This document shows positions 42,016 through 50,868 of a DNA stretch of 64,000 nucleotides, piece after piece. Below the pieces are notes generated by a model. It ran no database searches. It was not told where the DNA came from and worked only from the letters and a program-made list of their open reading frames with translations. Source of the stretch: UBA9732 sp963599445. GTDB lineage: Bacteria; Spirochaetota; Spirochaetia; Sphaerochaetales; Sphaerochaetaceae. Every line of letters begins with the position of its first letter. Position 1 is the first letter of the stretch. Both the position numbers and the translations under genes were made by a program. The DNA lies in assembly GCA_963599445.1 (NCBI GenBank), contig CAVBWZ010000004.1, positions 62,001 to 126,000 on the forward strand. The letters run 5' to 3'.

Positions 42016-43209
42016 ATGAAGGTTGATAGAGTAAGCGACACCATTAGCAAGATATATCTGGACAATGGGGATGAGATAATCCTCGTTGGAACCGCCCACG
42101 TTTCACAGAACAGTGTGGACGAAGTGAAGCAGGTCATAGAGGAAGAGAGTCCGGACAGGGTATGTCTGGAGCTGGACAAAGGCCGCTACGAGAGCAAGAC
42201 GAAGGAGAACAGCTACTCCAACATGGATCTTGGGAAGGTTTTCAAGGAAGGAAAGGCCTTCCTCGTACTTGCCAACACAGCATTGGCTTCCTTCCAGAAG
42301 AAGATGGGAACCCAGACAGGATCTGCCCCCGGTGAAGAGATAATAGGTGCAAGCGAGATAGCCAAGGAAAAGGGCATACCCTATTCGTTCTGCGACAGGG
42401 AGATTCAGGTTACGCTCAAGAGGGCATGGGGCAAAAGCAACCTATGGAACAAGGCAAAGCTCATATCAACACTTCTTTCAAGCGCATTCGACAAAGAGGA
42501 GTTCAAACCGGAGGAGCTTGAAGAGCTGAAGAAGTCGGACACCCTTCAGGAAATGATGAACGAACTTGCAAAGGAACTCCCTGGAGCAAAGGAAGCCCTC
42601 ATAGACGAAAGGGACCGATACCTTGCAACCAACATCTTGGAAGCCCCTGGACACAAGAAGGTAGCGGTCATTGGAGCGGGCCACGCCAACGGAATAATCA
42701 AGACCATAGAGAAACTTGAAAAAGGAGAGCTCTCAAAGGACCTTTCCGACATTTCACAAGCTCCAAAGCCGTCCAAGGCAGGAAAGATTGCTGGCTGGGT
42801 CGTTCCAATTGCAATCATAGCCATTGTCATTGCAGCCGGTTTCACACAAGGATTCGACCAAGGCCTTCGCTACTTCGTCGTATGGGCCTGTACAAACGCC
42901 CTCACAACCATGCTGTTTGCAATCCTGTGCAACGCACATCCATTGAACTGGCTGGTGGCGGCCATAAGCGCACCGATAGCGGTTCTGAATCCAGCCGTTG
43001 GAGTTGGAATCTTCACGGGAATAGCGGAATCCAAGCTCAGGAAGCCAAAGGTCAAGGACTTCGAGAACATAGCAGACGACATCTCGACCTTCAAGGGATG
43101 GTTCAAGAACAGAGTGCTACACGCATTCACGGTGTTCTTCGCCACGAGCCTTGGCAGCATTCTTGGAACGTTCGTTCTGTTCCCAATAATGCTGAAGGTC
43201 TTTGGTTGA
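42016..43209 (+). CDS. TraB/PrgY family membrane protein
   Basis: A protein of 397 residues. The TraB domain (residues about 15-230) has LVGTAHVSQNSVDEVKQVIE, RVCLELDKGRYES and the later VAVIGAGHANGIIKT. The C-terminal part has about four hydrophobic segments (AGWVVPIAIIAIVIAAGF and others), so it is membrane bound. Enterococcal relatives limit pheromone activity and the fold is related to GumN proteases; the role here is unknown. The start ATG 42016 has no ribosome site but a TATATT box seven bases upstream. Confidence 0.88.
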   Translation: MKVDRVSDTISKIYLDNGDEIILVGTAHVSQNSVDEVKQVIEEESPDRVCLELDKGRYESKTKENSYSNMDLGKVFKEGKAFLVLANTALASFQKKMGTQTGSAPGEEIIGASEIAKEKGIPYSFCDREIQVTLKRAWGKSNLWNKAKLISTLLSSAFDKEEFKPEELEELKKSDTLQEMMNELAKELPGAKEALIDERDRYLATNILEAPGHKKVAVIGAGHANGIIKTIEKLEKGELSKDLSDISQAPKPSKAGKIAGWVVPIAIIAIVIAAGFTQGFDQGLRYFVVWACTNALTTMLFAILCNAHPLNWLVAAISAPIAVLNPAVGVGIFTGIAESKLRKPKVKDFENIADDISTFKGWFKNRVLHAFTVFFATSLGSILGTFVLFPIMLKVFG

Positions 43210-43282
43210 CGACATTTACTTTACAGATAAACAGTTACAACCTCAATCCGACAATATTCAAACAATCCAGAATGAGATTCCA

Positions 43283-44626
43283 TCATTTCTTGAACACAAA
43301 GGCTTCCTTTATCTTCTTGCAGCGTTTGAGCAGAACCCTCTTCTCTTCAAAGTTCATCGAATAAGGCACAACGGCCTTGTCAAAGCCCATTTCGTATGCC
43401 GCCTTGAGCCTACGGTCGCCGTAGTTGACAGGCCTGACCTCCCCAGCAAGGCTGAGCTCTCCAAAACATACCATCTTTGGAGGCAGGCTCTGACCGCTGC
43501 AGGCAGACCACAACGCAAGGGCCAACGCAAGCTCCACAGACACCTCGTTGACCTTCACACCTCCTGCAATGTTCACGTATATGTCCTTATCTGCAAGCCT
43601 AACGGCCCCATGACGCTCCAGAATCGCGGCGATGCGCGTCACCCTTGAGTTATCTATCTTATCCGAATAAACGCGACTGTAGCCGCTTTTTGCATCCACC
43701 ACGAGGGCTTGGACTTCAACTATGAACGTCCTGGACCCCTCCGTGATGGCGGTATAGGCGATTCCCGGCGGCAGCTCTCCGTCCTGGCGCTCTGAAATGA
43801 AGAAGCTGGTAGGGTCCTTCACCCCTTCAAGCCCCTCGCCTGTCATGTTGAAGATACCAATCTCGTCCACGGAGCCAAACCTGTTCTTGGCAGCCCTGAT
43901 CAATCGCACACCCATTGACGCCTGTTCGAAATACAGCACCGTATCCACCATGTGCTCTATGATCTTTGGCCCCGCAAGCGTCCCCTCCTTGGTAACATGT
44001 CCAATGAGGAATACCGATGTTCCTATGCGCTTGCAAAGCCCTGTGATCTCCATGCAGCATGTGCGTATCTGCGTCACGGATCCAGGTGTGGAGGTGAACT
44101 CCTGAGAATAAAGGGTCTGTAGAGAATCAAGGACGACGATCTGTGGCTTTTCATCCTCAAGGACATGGAGGATCCTATCGAGTTTGGTCTCGCACAGTAT
44201 GTTTATCCTATCCAGATTAAGGCCAAGGCGTTCAGCCCTTTGGCGGACCTGGCTGGCGCTCTCTTCACCGGACACATAAAGAACCTTTCTCTTGTCGGAG
44301 CATCCTGCCACGACCTGCAGCATGAGGGTCGATTTTCCAATGCCGGGCTCGCCTCCGACAAGAACGGAGCTTGCACGGACTATTCCACCTCCAAGGACCC
44401 TGTCCAGTTCCTCTATTCCACTTCCAAAACGGAACTCACTTTCATAAGGGACATGTGAAAGAGGTACGGAATTTGTTTGTATGGAGTCATTACTAACTTT
44501 TTTGGATTTCTCTATCTTCTCTTCAGTAAAAGAATTCCATGAATTACAATCAGGACACCTTCCAAGCCATTTGGAACTGGTATAGCCACATTGGGAACAA
44601 ACGAATTGAGTTGCACCTTCCTTCAT
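43283..44626 (-). CDS. radA: DNA repair protein RadA
   Basis: A branch-migration ATPase of 447 residues. The zinc finger FVCSQCGYTSSKWLGRCPDC, Walker A GGEPGIGKSTLML, the RadA motif KNRFGSVDEIG and a Lon-like C-terminal domain (VNIAGGVKVNEVSVELALAL) are all present. It assists homologous recombination and repair of stalled forks. AAGGAG lies seven bases before ATG 44626, so the longer frame is rejected. Confidence 0.96.
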   Translation of the reverse strand: MKEGATQFVCSQCGYTSSKWLGRCPDCNSWNSFTEEKIEKSKKVSNDSIQTNSVPLSHVPYESEFRFGSGIEELDRVLGGGIVRASSVLVGGEPGIGKSTLMLQVVAGCSDKRKVLYVSGEESASQVRQRAERLGLNLDRINILCETKLDRILHVLEDEKPQIVVLDSLQTLYSQEFTSTPGSVTQIRTCCMEITGLCKRIGTSVFLIGHVTKEGTLAGPKIIEHMVDTVLYFEQASMGVRLIRAAKNRFGSVDEIGIFNMTGEGLEGVKDPTSFFISERQDGELPPGIAYTAITEGSRTFIVEVQALVVDAKSGYSRVYSDKIDNSRVTRIAAILERHGAVRLADKDIYVNIAGGVKVNEVSVELALALALWSACSGQSLPPKMVCFGELSLAGEVRPVNYGDRRLKAAYEMGFDKAVVPYSMNFEEKRVLLKRCKKIKEAFVFKK

Positions 44627-44797
44627 GTAAGAACTCCTTACTATCTTTTTTGTGCCTAGAATCATTGATTCCTTGCAAACGCTACATGAAAACGATATAG
44701 ACAAAAACAAAAACCCGCAACAGAAAAGGCGTCCAAACAACATGGAAAAAACCTTTTTCGTGCAGGTTTTCTAAAAACGCAACAAAGATTGTTGGTA

Positions 44798-44964
44798 GAG
44801 GAACTTTCAAAACTATGCTTTGTGTGGATTGGACATGGATTGCCGAGATGGAAGCCGTCTGAAGCAGCTGAGGCAATACTTTGTGTATTGTGAAGTCGCT
44901 GAAGGCGTGGTTCCAGCCGTGCAGGGCATGGCCAGGACGCATGAAGGAGTTTTGAAAGTTCCTC
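44798..44964. repeat. 167-bp element with 17-bp perfect terminal inverted repeats
   Basis: GAGGAACTTTCAAAACT (44798-44814) and AGTTTTGAAAGTTCCTC (44948-44964) are exact inverted repeats at the ends. GGTA flanks both sides (44794-44797 and 44965-44968), which looks like a 4-bp target duplication. The inside contains a small hairpin CAATAC-TTTGT-GTATTG and no transposase. It may be a miniature inverted-repeat element; a structured small RNA with this closing stem is the alternative. Confidence 0.6.
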
Positions 44965-44983
44965 GGTAAGCTATCCTGACCAA

Positions 44984-45931
44984 TTAGAAATCAAGCAGCT
45001 CCACATCAAAGATAAGATATGAGTTCGGTGGAATGATTCCAGGATATCCATGAACTCCATAACCAAGCTCAGGTGGGATTATAAGGGTTCTCTTCTCACC
45101 CTTGCTCATCGTTTGAAGAGCCTCGTTCCAACCTTCTATAACCTGTCCTACAGCAAACTTCGCAGGCTCACCCCTATGGACGGAGGAATCGAACATCCTT
45201 CCATCAAGAAGCGTTCCTGTATAGTGGACGGTGACTTCCTGACCATACTTTGGATGGGACTTGCCATCACCCTCTTTGAGAACCACATACTGCAAACCGC
45301 TAGGAGTCTTCTTTGCGTTTGGCCAACGGTTTGAAATCTCCTTTTCAATTTTCTCAATCTCGTTCTTTCTGCGCTCCATAGCCTTCTTTGCAGCATCCTG
45401 CACAAGCCTGGCGAAGATCTCCTTCGTAACCTTGAAGTTCTTTGCATCGTCACCAATGCGTTCGATGGTGATGTCGTTTATTCTGTCGCCTTGCTTTATG
45501 GAGTTGACGACATCCTGACCTTCCACGACCTTTCCAAAGACAGAGTGCTTGTCGTTGAGCCAAGGAGTCTTCACATGTGTGATGAAGAACTGGCTGCCGT
45601 TCGTGCCAGGACCTGCATTGGCCATACTCATGACCCCAGGACCATCGTGTCTGAGGGAGATATCGAACTCGTCTGGGAACGAATACCCAGGACCGCCAGT
45701 ACCATCACCCTTTGGGCAGCCTCCCTGTATCATGAAATTGTCCACAACCCTATGGAAATTCAGGCCTTCATAGAAATTCTCTCCGGGATTCTCGAAATTA
45801 AGCTCCCCTTCTACAAGACCAACGAAGTTTGCGACTGTCATTGGAACCTTCTTGTATTCAAGCTCAACGACGATCTTTCCCTTCTCCGTATCAATCACAG
45901 CATACAAACCATCTTTATCTTTGTAACTCAT
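44984..45931 (-). CDS. Dual cyclophilin-FKBP peptidyl-prolyl isomerase
   Basis: A protein of 315 residues joining two unrelated prolyl isomerase folds. Residues about 8-165 are a cyclophilin: NFHRVVDNFMIQGGCPKGDG, SMANAGPGTNGSQFFITHV. A Lys/Glu-rich helical linker follows. Residues about 205-315 are an FKBP: VTVHYTGTLLDGRMFDSS, VIEGWNEALQTMSKGEKR, ELGYG. Such fusions are known in a few lineages including Treponema. There is no signal peptide, so it is cytoplasmic and probably assists protein folding. AAGGAG precedes ATG. Confidence 0.93.
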   Translation of the reverse strand: MSYKDKDGLYAVIDTEKGKIVVELEYKKVPMTVANFVGLVEGELNFENPGENFYEGLNFHRVVDNFMIQGGCPKGDGTGGPGYSFPDEFDISLRHDGPGVMSMANAGPGTNGSQFFITHVKTPWLNDKHSVFGKVVEGQDVVNSIKQGDRINDITIERIGDDAKNFKVTKEIFARLVQDAAKKAMERRKNEIEKIEKEISNRWPNAKKTPSGLQYVVLKEGDGKSHPKYGQEVTVHYTGTLLDGRMFDSSVHRGEPAKFAVGQVIEGWNEALQTMSKGEKRTLIIPPELGYGVHGYPGIIPPNSYLIFDVELLDF

Positions 45932-45976
45932 TGCAAAAAACTCCTTATTATATCTAATTACTTATATTATAAAGAA

Positions 45977-46903
45977 TTATTCATATAAATCCTCGCCAGG
46001 GGCGACGATTTGGAATATTCTCTCAAGCTCTTCCTCAGAAGAGAAAGGAATAAGTATCTTTCCTTTCTTCATGATTCCGTTCTTGTATTTGCCTTTTATC
46101 TCCACTCTACAGCCTGTAGCAGAAAGGAATTTCTCCTCAAGCTGCAGGATTTCAGGGGATTTCATAGCACTTTTGGAAGTCTTTTCAGGAACTGCCTTAG
46201 AGACGGCTCTGATTCCTCTGTTGAGATTTGAAGCCTGCTCCTCCGTCTGACGCACAGAAAGGTTCTTATCCATGATCATGTTGTATAGAATCTCTCTGTC
46301 AGCAGGGCTTTCCACACTAAGGAGCGCCCTAGCATGTCCAGGCGAGAATTGCCCATTGGAAAGAGAATCAAGCATTTTCTGAGGGAGGTTCAAAAGTCTT
46401 ATGCTATTCGTTATCGTTGAACGGCCTTTTCCAACCTTCTTCGCCAGTTCATCTTGACTAATTCCTGACTGTGTAAGGAGATAAGAGAATGCTTGAGCCT
46501 CTTCGACAGGGTTCAGATTCTCCCTTTGGATGTTTTCAATCAAGGAAATCTCCATTCTTTGGAGATCGCTGAAGGAACGGACAATTGCAGGAATGGTCCT
46601 AAGCCCAGCCATCTTCGAAGCACGATATCTTCTTTCACCAGCAACAATTATATAGTAATTATCAGCAATTTCCTCTACTAGAATTGGCTGAATCACACCC
46701 TGTGCAGCAATGGAATCACGAAGTTCCATCAAGGCATTTGGGTCGAACTGTTTTCTTGGCTGGTTTGGATTGGGTTTTATCCTATCGATATCGATTTCCT
46801 GGACTTTTGAACCAATTTCTTCAAGTTTTTTCGTTTCGTAGGAAGAATACTCATCAATAAGGGAGTTTATGCCTCTTCCCAAGCCATGTTTTTTAATTGA
46901 CAC
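45977..46903 (-). CDS. parB: Chromosome-partitioning protein ParB
   Basis: A CTPase-type parS-binding protein of 308 residues. The N-terminal KKHGLGRGINSLIDEY, the boxes QPRKQFDP, IIVAGERRYRASKMAGL and SLIENIQRENLNPVEEA, and the HTH GKGRSTITNSIRLLNLPQ are typical. The start is GTG 46903, preceded by AGGAGG at nine bases, overlapping the parA 3' end by 11 bases. Two parS sites lie about 1.1 kb away beside nfu. Confidence 0.95.
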   Translation of the reverse strand: MSIKKHGLGRGINSLIDEYSSYETKKLEEIGSKVQEIDIDRIKPNPNQPRKQFDPNALMELRDSIAAQGVIQPILVEEIADNYYIIVAGERRYRASKMAGLRTIPAIVRSFSDLQRMEISLIENIQRENLNPVEEAQAFSYLLTQSGISQDELAKKVGKGRSTITNSIRLLNLPQKMLDSLSNGQFSPGHARALLSVESPADREILYNMIMDKNLSVRQTEEQASNLNRGIRAVSKAVPEKTSKSAMKSPEILQLEEKFLSATGCRVEIKGKYKNGIMKKGKILIPFSSEEELERIFQIVAPGEDLYE

Positions 46904-47651
46904 GATCAAGTACCTCCTTTGCAAGAGCATTATATGCCTTTGAACCAGAACAACTGTTGTCATAGGCGTTTATAGGAAGTCCATGGGAAGGAGCTTCGCT
47001 AAGACGCACGTTCCTTGGAATCTTCGTGTCGAATACTAGATCCTTGAAATAAGCCGTTATATCATCGACTACCTCATTGTTAAGGTTAGAACGACTTGAA
47101 TACATCGTAAAAACGATTCCAAGAACCTCAAGAGAAGGATTCAGCTGCTTTTTTATGGAAGAAATGGTTCTAAGAAGCAAATTCAAGCCTTCCATAGCAA
47201 AATATTCGCACTGCATTGGAATTATAACGCTATCTGCCCAGCAAAGAGCGTTCATAGTCACCAAATCCAACGCAGGAGGACAATCTGCAAAGATGAAATC
47301 AAAGTCATTGGCAATTGGAGCCAAGGCGTCCTTAAGGAAAAACTCTCGTCTATTCTCATCGACAAGCTCAATTGCAAGTCCCGCCATATTGATTCCACCG
47401 CTTAGACAGTAGAGATTATTGACAGGAGTGCTTTGAATTGCAGAAAAATCCGCTTCTTCAGCCAAAATTTCATAGATTCCTGGCTTTGAAGTGTCTACAG
47501 ACACAGAACTGGAGAGATTTCCCTGCGAATCAAGGTCAACAAGAAGTACTTTATATCCTTCCTTTGCCAAAGCGGATCCTACATTCACAGCGGTCGTAGT
47601 CTTACCTACGCCACCTTTTTGGTTTAGAAAGATTATTTTATGTGCCGACAT
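46893..47651 (-). CDS. parA: Chromosome-partitioning ATPase ParA (Soj)
   Basis: A deviant Walker ATPase of 252 residues: IIFLNQKGGVGKTTTAVNVG with the signature lysine, DLDSQGNLSSSVS and DFIFADCPPALDLVTMNAL. Its short N-terminus without HTH makes it a Soj-type chromosomal ParA. ATG 47651 is in line with homologues; it has no ribosome site and lies seven bases after TATTAT, suggesting a leaderless mRNA. parB is coupled downstream. Confidence 0.95.
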   Translation of the reverse strand: MSAHKIIFLNQKGGVGKTTTAVNVGSALAKEGYKVLLVDLDSQGNLSSSVSVDTSKPGIYEILAEEADFSAIQSTPVNNLYCLSGGINMAGLAIELVDENRREFFLKDALAPIANDFDFIFADCPPALDLVTMNALCWADSVIIPMQCEYFAMEGLNLLLRTISSIKKQLNPSLEVLGIVFTMYSSRSNLNNEVVDDITAYFKDLVFDTKIPRNVRLSEAPSHGLPINAYDNSCSGSKAYNALAKEVLDRVN

Positions 47652-47658
47652 ACCAAAC

Positions 47659-47687
47659 ATAATAAGACAAAACATTCCAAAAGTCAC
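47659..47687 (-). promoter_or_regulatory. Probable parA promoter, leaderless arrangement
   Basis: GTGACT (47687-47682) and TATTAT (47664-47659) are 17 bases apart; the parA ATG follows seven bases later. Confidence 0.6.
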
Positions 47688-47746
47688 GCTTTTCTTGACT
47701 ATAACTGCTATTTGGCACTAAATTACAGCCAAGGAGACCAAATACC

Positions 47747-47986
47747 ATGGAAAATCTTGAACAAAGAGTAAAAGAAGCACTGGAATACATTAGACCATCG
47801 CTCCAAAACGATGGTGGAGACATAGAGTTTGTCAGACTTGAAGGAAACAAAGTCTATGTAAAACTTCAAGGAGCATGTGCCGGCTGCATGATGGCCCAAA
47901 TGACACTCAAAAACGGCGTTGAAAGAATGTTGAAATACAACGTAGATGAAAACCTTGAAGTAGAGAACCTTTCATTTGAAGAATAA
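47747..47986 (+). CDS. NifU C-terminal domain (Nfu) iron-sulfur scaffold
   Basis: A protein of 79 residues consisting only of the Nfu domain: LEYIRPSLQNDGGDIEFVRL and the cluster cysteines GACAGCMMAQMTL. It binds and delivers [4Fe-4S] clusters, possibly to radical SAM proteins such as YgiQ. AGGAG lies ten bases before the ATG. A strong terminator follows at 48027, and a parS site lies between stop and terminator. Confidence 0.94.
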   Translation: MENLEQRVKEALEYIRPSLQNDGGDIEFVRLEGNKVYVKLQGACAGCMMAQMTLKNGVERMLKYNVDENLEVENLSFEE

Positions 47987-47990
47987 TCAA

Positions 47991-48006
47991 TGTTTCACGT
48001 GAAACA
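47991..48006. promoter_or_regulatory. parS site 1
   Basis: TGTTTCACGTGAAACA, a perfect 16-bp palindrome identical to the bacterial parS consensus. It is bound by ParB encoded 1.1 kb away and lies about 6.6 kb from oriC. Confidence 0.97.
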
Positions 48007-48026
48007 TCAAAAAAAACAAACCATCA

Positions 48027-48058
48027 ACCAGGCCAACAAAACACGGCCTGGTTTTTTA
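48027..48058 (+). terminator. Terminator of nfu
   Basis: ACCAGGCC and GGCCTGGT pair around a 10-base loop and are followed by TTTTT, after parS site 1. Confidence 0.9.
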
Positions 48059-48108
48059 TTATCCAAAAACATCAGTAAAAAAAACAAACCAAAAAACAAA
48101 CATGAATA

Positions 48109-48124
48109 TGTTTCACGTGAAACC
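48109..48124. promoter_or_regulatory. parS site 2
   Basis: TGTTTCACGTGAAACC matches the parS consensus at 15 of 16 positions and lies 118 bases from site 1. Confidence 0.92.
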
Positions 48125-48245
48125 ATCTTCAAGATTAACACATACAAATCAGCACATATAAAACCTCACCACGATAATCACTTTCACCTAGAAGTTTCAT
48201 TTTTGAATTTACTTGGTCTTTTTTTGAAATCATCCCAAACCAAAG

Positions 48246-48281
48246 AAAAACCGCATTCCAGATAGCTAGAATGCGGTTTTT
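48246..48281. terminator. Bidirectional terminator downstream of gyrA
   Basis: AAAAACCGCATTC and GAATGCGGTTTTT form a 13-bp perfect stem with A and T tracts on either side, so it can terminate transcription in both directions (gyrA from the right, nfu read-through from the left). Confidence 0.88.
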
Positions 48282-48288
48282 ACTTATA

Positions 48289-48306
48289 GTTACTATTAAT
48301 AGTAAC
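48289..48306. repeat. Perfect 18-bp palindrome
   Basis: GTTACTATTAATAGTAAC reads the same on both strands, between the gyrA stop and the bidirectional terminator. It may be a protein-binding site or extend the terminator region. Role unknown. Confidence 0.6.
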
Positions 48307-48334
48307 AGAATGATTTAGCCTTTAAGGCCTGTTT

Positions 48335-50854
48335 TTACTCATTTGAAGAATCATCTACATTGCTTTCAACAATCATTCCTACTTCGGAAATGTTTGTATT
48401 GTCTGAATTTTCAGATTCAACTTCCTCTTCCTGATAGTCCGTCACTGTCATTGCAACAATATAGTCATCAGATGTCTTCATCTTTACGACACTTACACCG
48501 GTTGCGCTTCTTCCCTGAGACGAGATTCCGTTCACATGGGTCCTTATGGTCTGACCTTTCTTTGTTATGCACACAAGGTCGTTTTCATCGTTAACTCCAA
48601 GAGCCGAAACAAGATATGTTCCTTCTTGCAGTTTATAGATAAGCTGCCCCATTGTGCCTCTGCTATGGGATTTGAAGAGGTCGAAGTCAACCTGCTTTCC
48701 TTTTCCGGTCTCAGTCACAAGCACTACGTTCTTGCCTTCCTCAACCTTTACAAGCCCAATGACTTCATCGTCTTCTGCAAGCTTGATACCTCTCACACCA
48801 TGTGCAGTACGTCCCATGACCCTTACATCGTCAACGCTGAACCTAAGGCCCTTGCCCTTCTTCGTCACTATCATGGCTTCGTCACCAGGATGTACGAACT
48901 CGCACTTTATGAGGGAATCGCCTTCGTCAAGTATTATGGCCTTGATTCCGTTCTTACGGGCATTGATGAAGTCGTTGAGAGCCACCTGCTTCACTACACC
49001 GCGACTTGTCGCCATGAGAATGAACTCGTCGTCTGCAAAGTCCTTGAAGTCGATGATCGCCGATACGCTCTCACCAGGATCCATCTTTGGAAGGATGGCC
49101 TTGAGACTTGTTCCCTTTCCAACCTTCTGTCCTTCCGGAAGCTCCCACACTTCAAGGCAGTATGCCTTTCCAAAGTTGGTGACGAACAGGATGTGGTCAT
49201 GAGAGAAAGCGGAGAACATATGCTCTACGAAGTCCTCGTCCCTGAGCGATGCTCCCTTGACTCCCTTGCCGCCTCTTCCCTGTGACTTGTACTCGTCGGC
49301 AGGGACTCTCTTGACGAAGCCTTTGTTTGTTATGACGACTACGACATCCTCCTTCTTGATGAAGTCCTTGTCTACAAGTCCGCCAATCTCCCTAAGGTCT
49401 ATCTCAGTCCTTCTGTCGTCGCCGTACTCGGCGGAGAGCTCATGGATCTCCTTCTCGACCTCATGCATGAATTTCTCGTTGTCTGAAAGGAGATCTCTGA
49501 AGAACGCAATTCTGACTTCGAGCTCCGCAAGTTCGTCTATTATCTCCTGCGTCTCCATATGGCTGAGCCTTCCAAGTCGCATCTGGATGATGGCACCCGA
49601 CTGTTTGTCTGAAAGTCCGAAACGGGCCTGGAGCTTGAGGGATGCATCCGCATTGTCATCGGCCTTCTTGATGATGTCGATGACTTCGTCGATGTTCTCA
49701 AGGCCAATCTTGAGTCCAAGGAGTATGTGCTCCCTTTCAAGTGCCTTGTTGAGGTCGAAGTTCGTCCTTCTTCTTATGACGTCCTTTCTGTGTTCAAGGT
49801 AGCAGCACAGCATGTCCTTGAGGTTGAGGCACTTTGGACGGCCATCTACAAGAGCCAGGTTGTTGACATTGAAGTTGGTCTCGAGCTGAGTGTTCCAGAA
49901 TAGGTGATTGACTGCAATCTCAGGCACCGCATCCTTCTTGAGCTCTATGACGACCCTTATTCCATCCTTTCCGGATTCGTCGCGCACCTCTGAGACATCC
50001 TTTAGTACGTCGTCCTTCCTAAGTGCGTCTATGTGCTTTACAAGCTCTGCCTTGTTCACTTGATAAGGTATTTCAGTGAATACAATTGCATCATGGGTCT
50101 TACGCTCCTCTATGTGGTAGCGGCCTCTCATCACGATCTTTCCGCGACCAGTCTCAAAGGCATCCCTTATTCCCTTTACTCCGCACACTATGCCGGCTGT
50201 AGGGAAGTCAGGTCCCTTGATGTAGTTCATAAGCTCAAGGATGGTGATGTCCGGATTCTCTATGAGGGCGCAAAGGGCATCGCATATCTCCCTAAGGTTG
50301 TGGGGAGCCATGTTGGTGGCCATACCTACGGCGATTCCGCTCGTTCCGTTTGCAAGCAGGAACGGGAAGCCTGCAGGAAGGACCTCAGGTTCCTTGAGGG
50401 ATTCGTCGAAGTTTGGAACGAAGTTCACAGTGTCCTTGTCTATGTCTGCAAGCATGAGTTCGCCCATCTTGCCCATCTTGGCCTCTGTGTATCTGTATGC
50501 TGCAGGTGGGTCGCCGTCTATGGAACCAAAGTTCCCCTGCGGCTTTATGACCGGGTACCTCATTGAGAAGTCCTGAGCAAGCCTTACAAGTGCATCGTAG
50601 ACGGATGCGTCTCCATGTGGGTGGAACTTACCAAGAACGTCTCCAACGGTCCTTGCACACTTCTTGAACGAACCTGTGGATTTGATTCCAAGGTCGTACA
50701 TATCGTACAGAATCCTTCTATGGACCGGTTTGAGTCCATCGCGGACATCAGGAAGGGCCCTGCTGACTATGACGGACATGGCATAGTCAAGGTAGGACTT
50801 CCTCATCTCCTCGGATATATCCTTCACAAACACTCTGTTTTCATTGTTTTCCAT
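48335..50854 (-). CDS. gyrA: DNA gyrase subunit A
   Basis: A protein of 839 residues that breaks and reseals DNA. The active-site Tyr is in AAYRYTEAKMG, and the GyrA-box-like QGRGGKGVKG needed for wrapping is present in the C-terminal beta-pinwheel. The quinolone region reads HPHGDASVYDALVRLAQ, with Ala where E. coli has Ser83. The acidic tail ends ESNVDDSSNE. GGAGG precedes the ATG; gyrB ends 14 bases upstream, so gyrBA is one operon. Confidence 0.97.
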   Translation of the reverse strand: MENNENRVFVKDISEEMRKSYLDYAMSVIVSRALPDVRDGLKPVHRRILYDMYDLGIKSTGSFKKCARTVGDVLGKFHPHGDASVYDALVRLAQDFSMRYPVIKPQGNFGSIDGDPPAAYRYTEAKMGKMGELMLADIDKDTVNFVPNFDESLKEPEVLPAGFPFLLANGTSGIAVGMATNMAPHNLREICDALCALIENPDITILELMNYIKGPDFPTAGIVCGVKGIRDAFETGRGKIVMRGRYHIEERKTHDAIVFTEIPYQVNKAELVKHIDALRKDDVLKDVSEVRDESGKDGIRVVIELKKDAVPEIAVNHLFWNTQLETNFNVNNLALVDGRPKCLNLKDMLCCYLEHRKDVIRRRTNFDLNKALEREHILLGLKIGLENIDEVIDIIKKADDNADASLKLQARFGLSDKQSGAIIQMRLGRLSHMETQEIIDELAELEVRIAFFRDLLSDNEKFMHEVEKEIHELSAEYGDDRRTEIDLREIGGLVDKDFIKKEDVVVVITNKGFVKRVPADEYKSQGRGGKGVKGASLRDEDFVEHMFSAFSHDHILFVTNFGKAYCLEVWELPEGQKVGKGTSLKAILPKMDPGESVSAIIDFKDFADDEFILMATSRGVVKQVALNDFINARKNGIKAIILDEGDSLIKCEFVHPGDEAMIVTKKGKGLRFSVDDVRVMGRTAHGVRGIKLAEDDEVIGLVKVEEGKNVVLVTETGKGKQVDFDLFKSHSRGTMGQLIYKLQEGTYLVSALGVNDENDLVCITKKGQTIRTHVNGISSQGRSATGVSVVKMKTSDDYIVAMTVTDYQEEEVESENSDNTNISEVGMIVESNVDDSSNE

Positions 50855-50868
50855 ACATAGTCCTCCAA

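Noticed and set aside
44798..44964. 6S RNA or tmRNA
   Set aside because: The closing stem is suggestive but I could not find the conserved internal features of either RNA, and flanking GGTA repeats fit a mobile element better.
47990..48265. 91-codon open frame after nfu
   Set aside because: It contains both parS sites and the nfu terminator, has low-complexity Lys/Asn/His-rich content and no ribosome site; not a gene.
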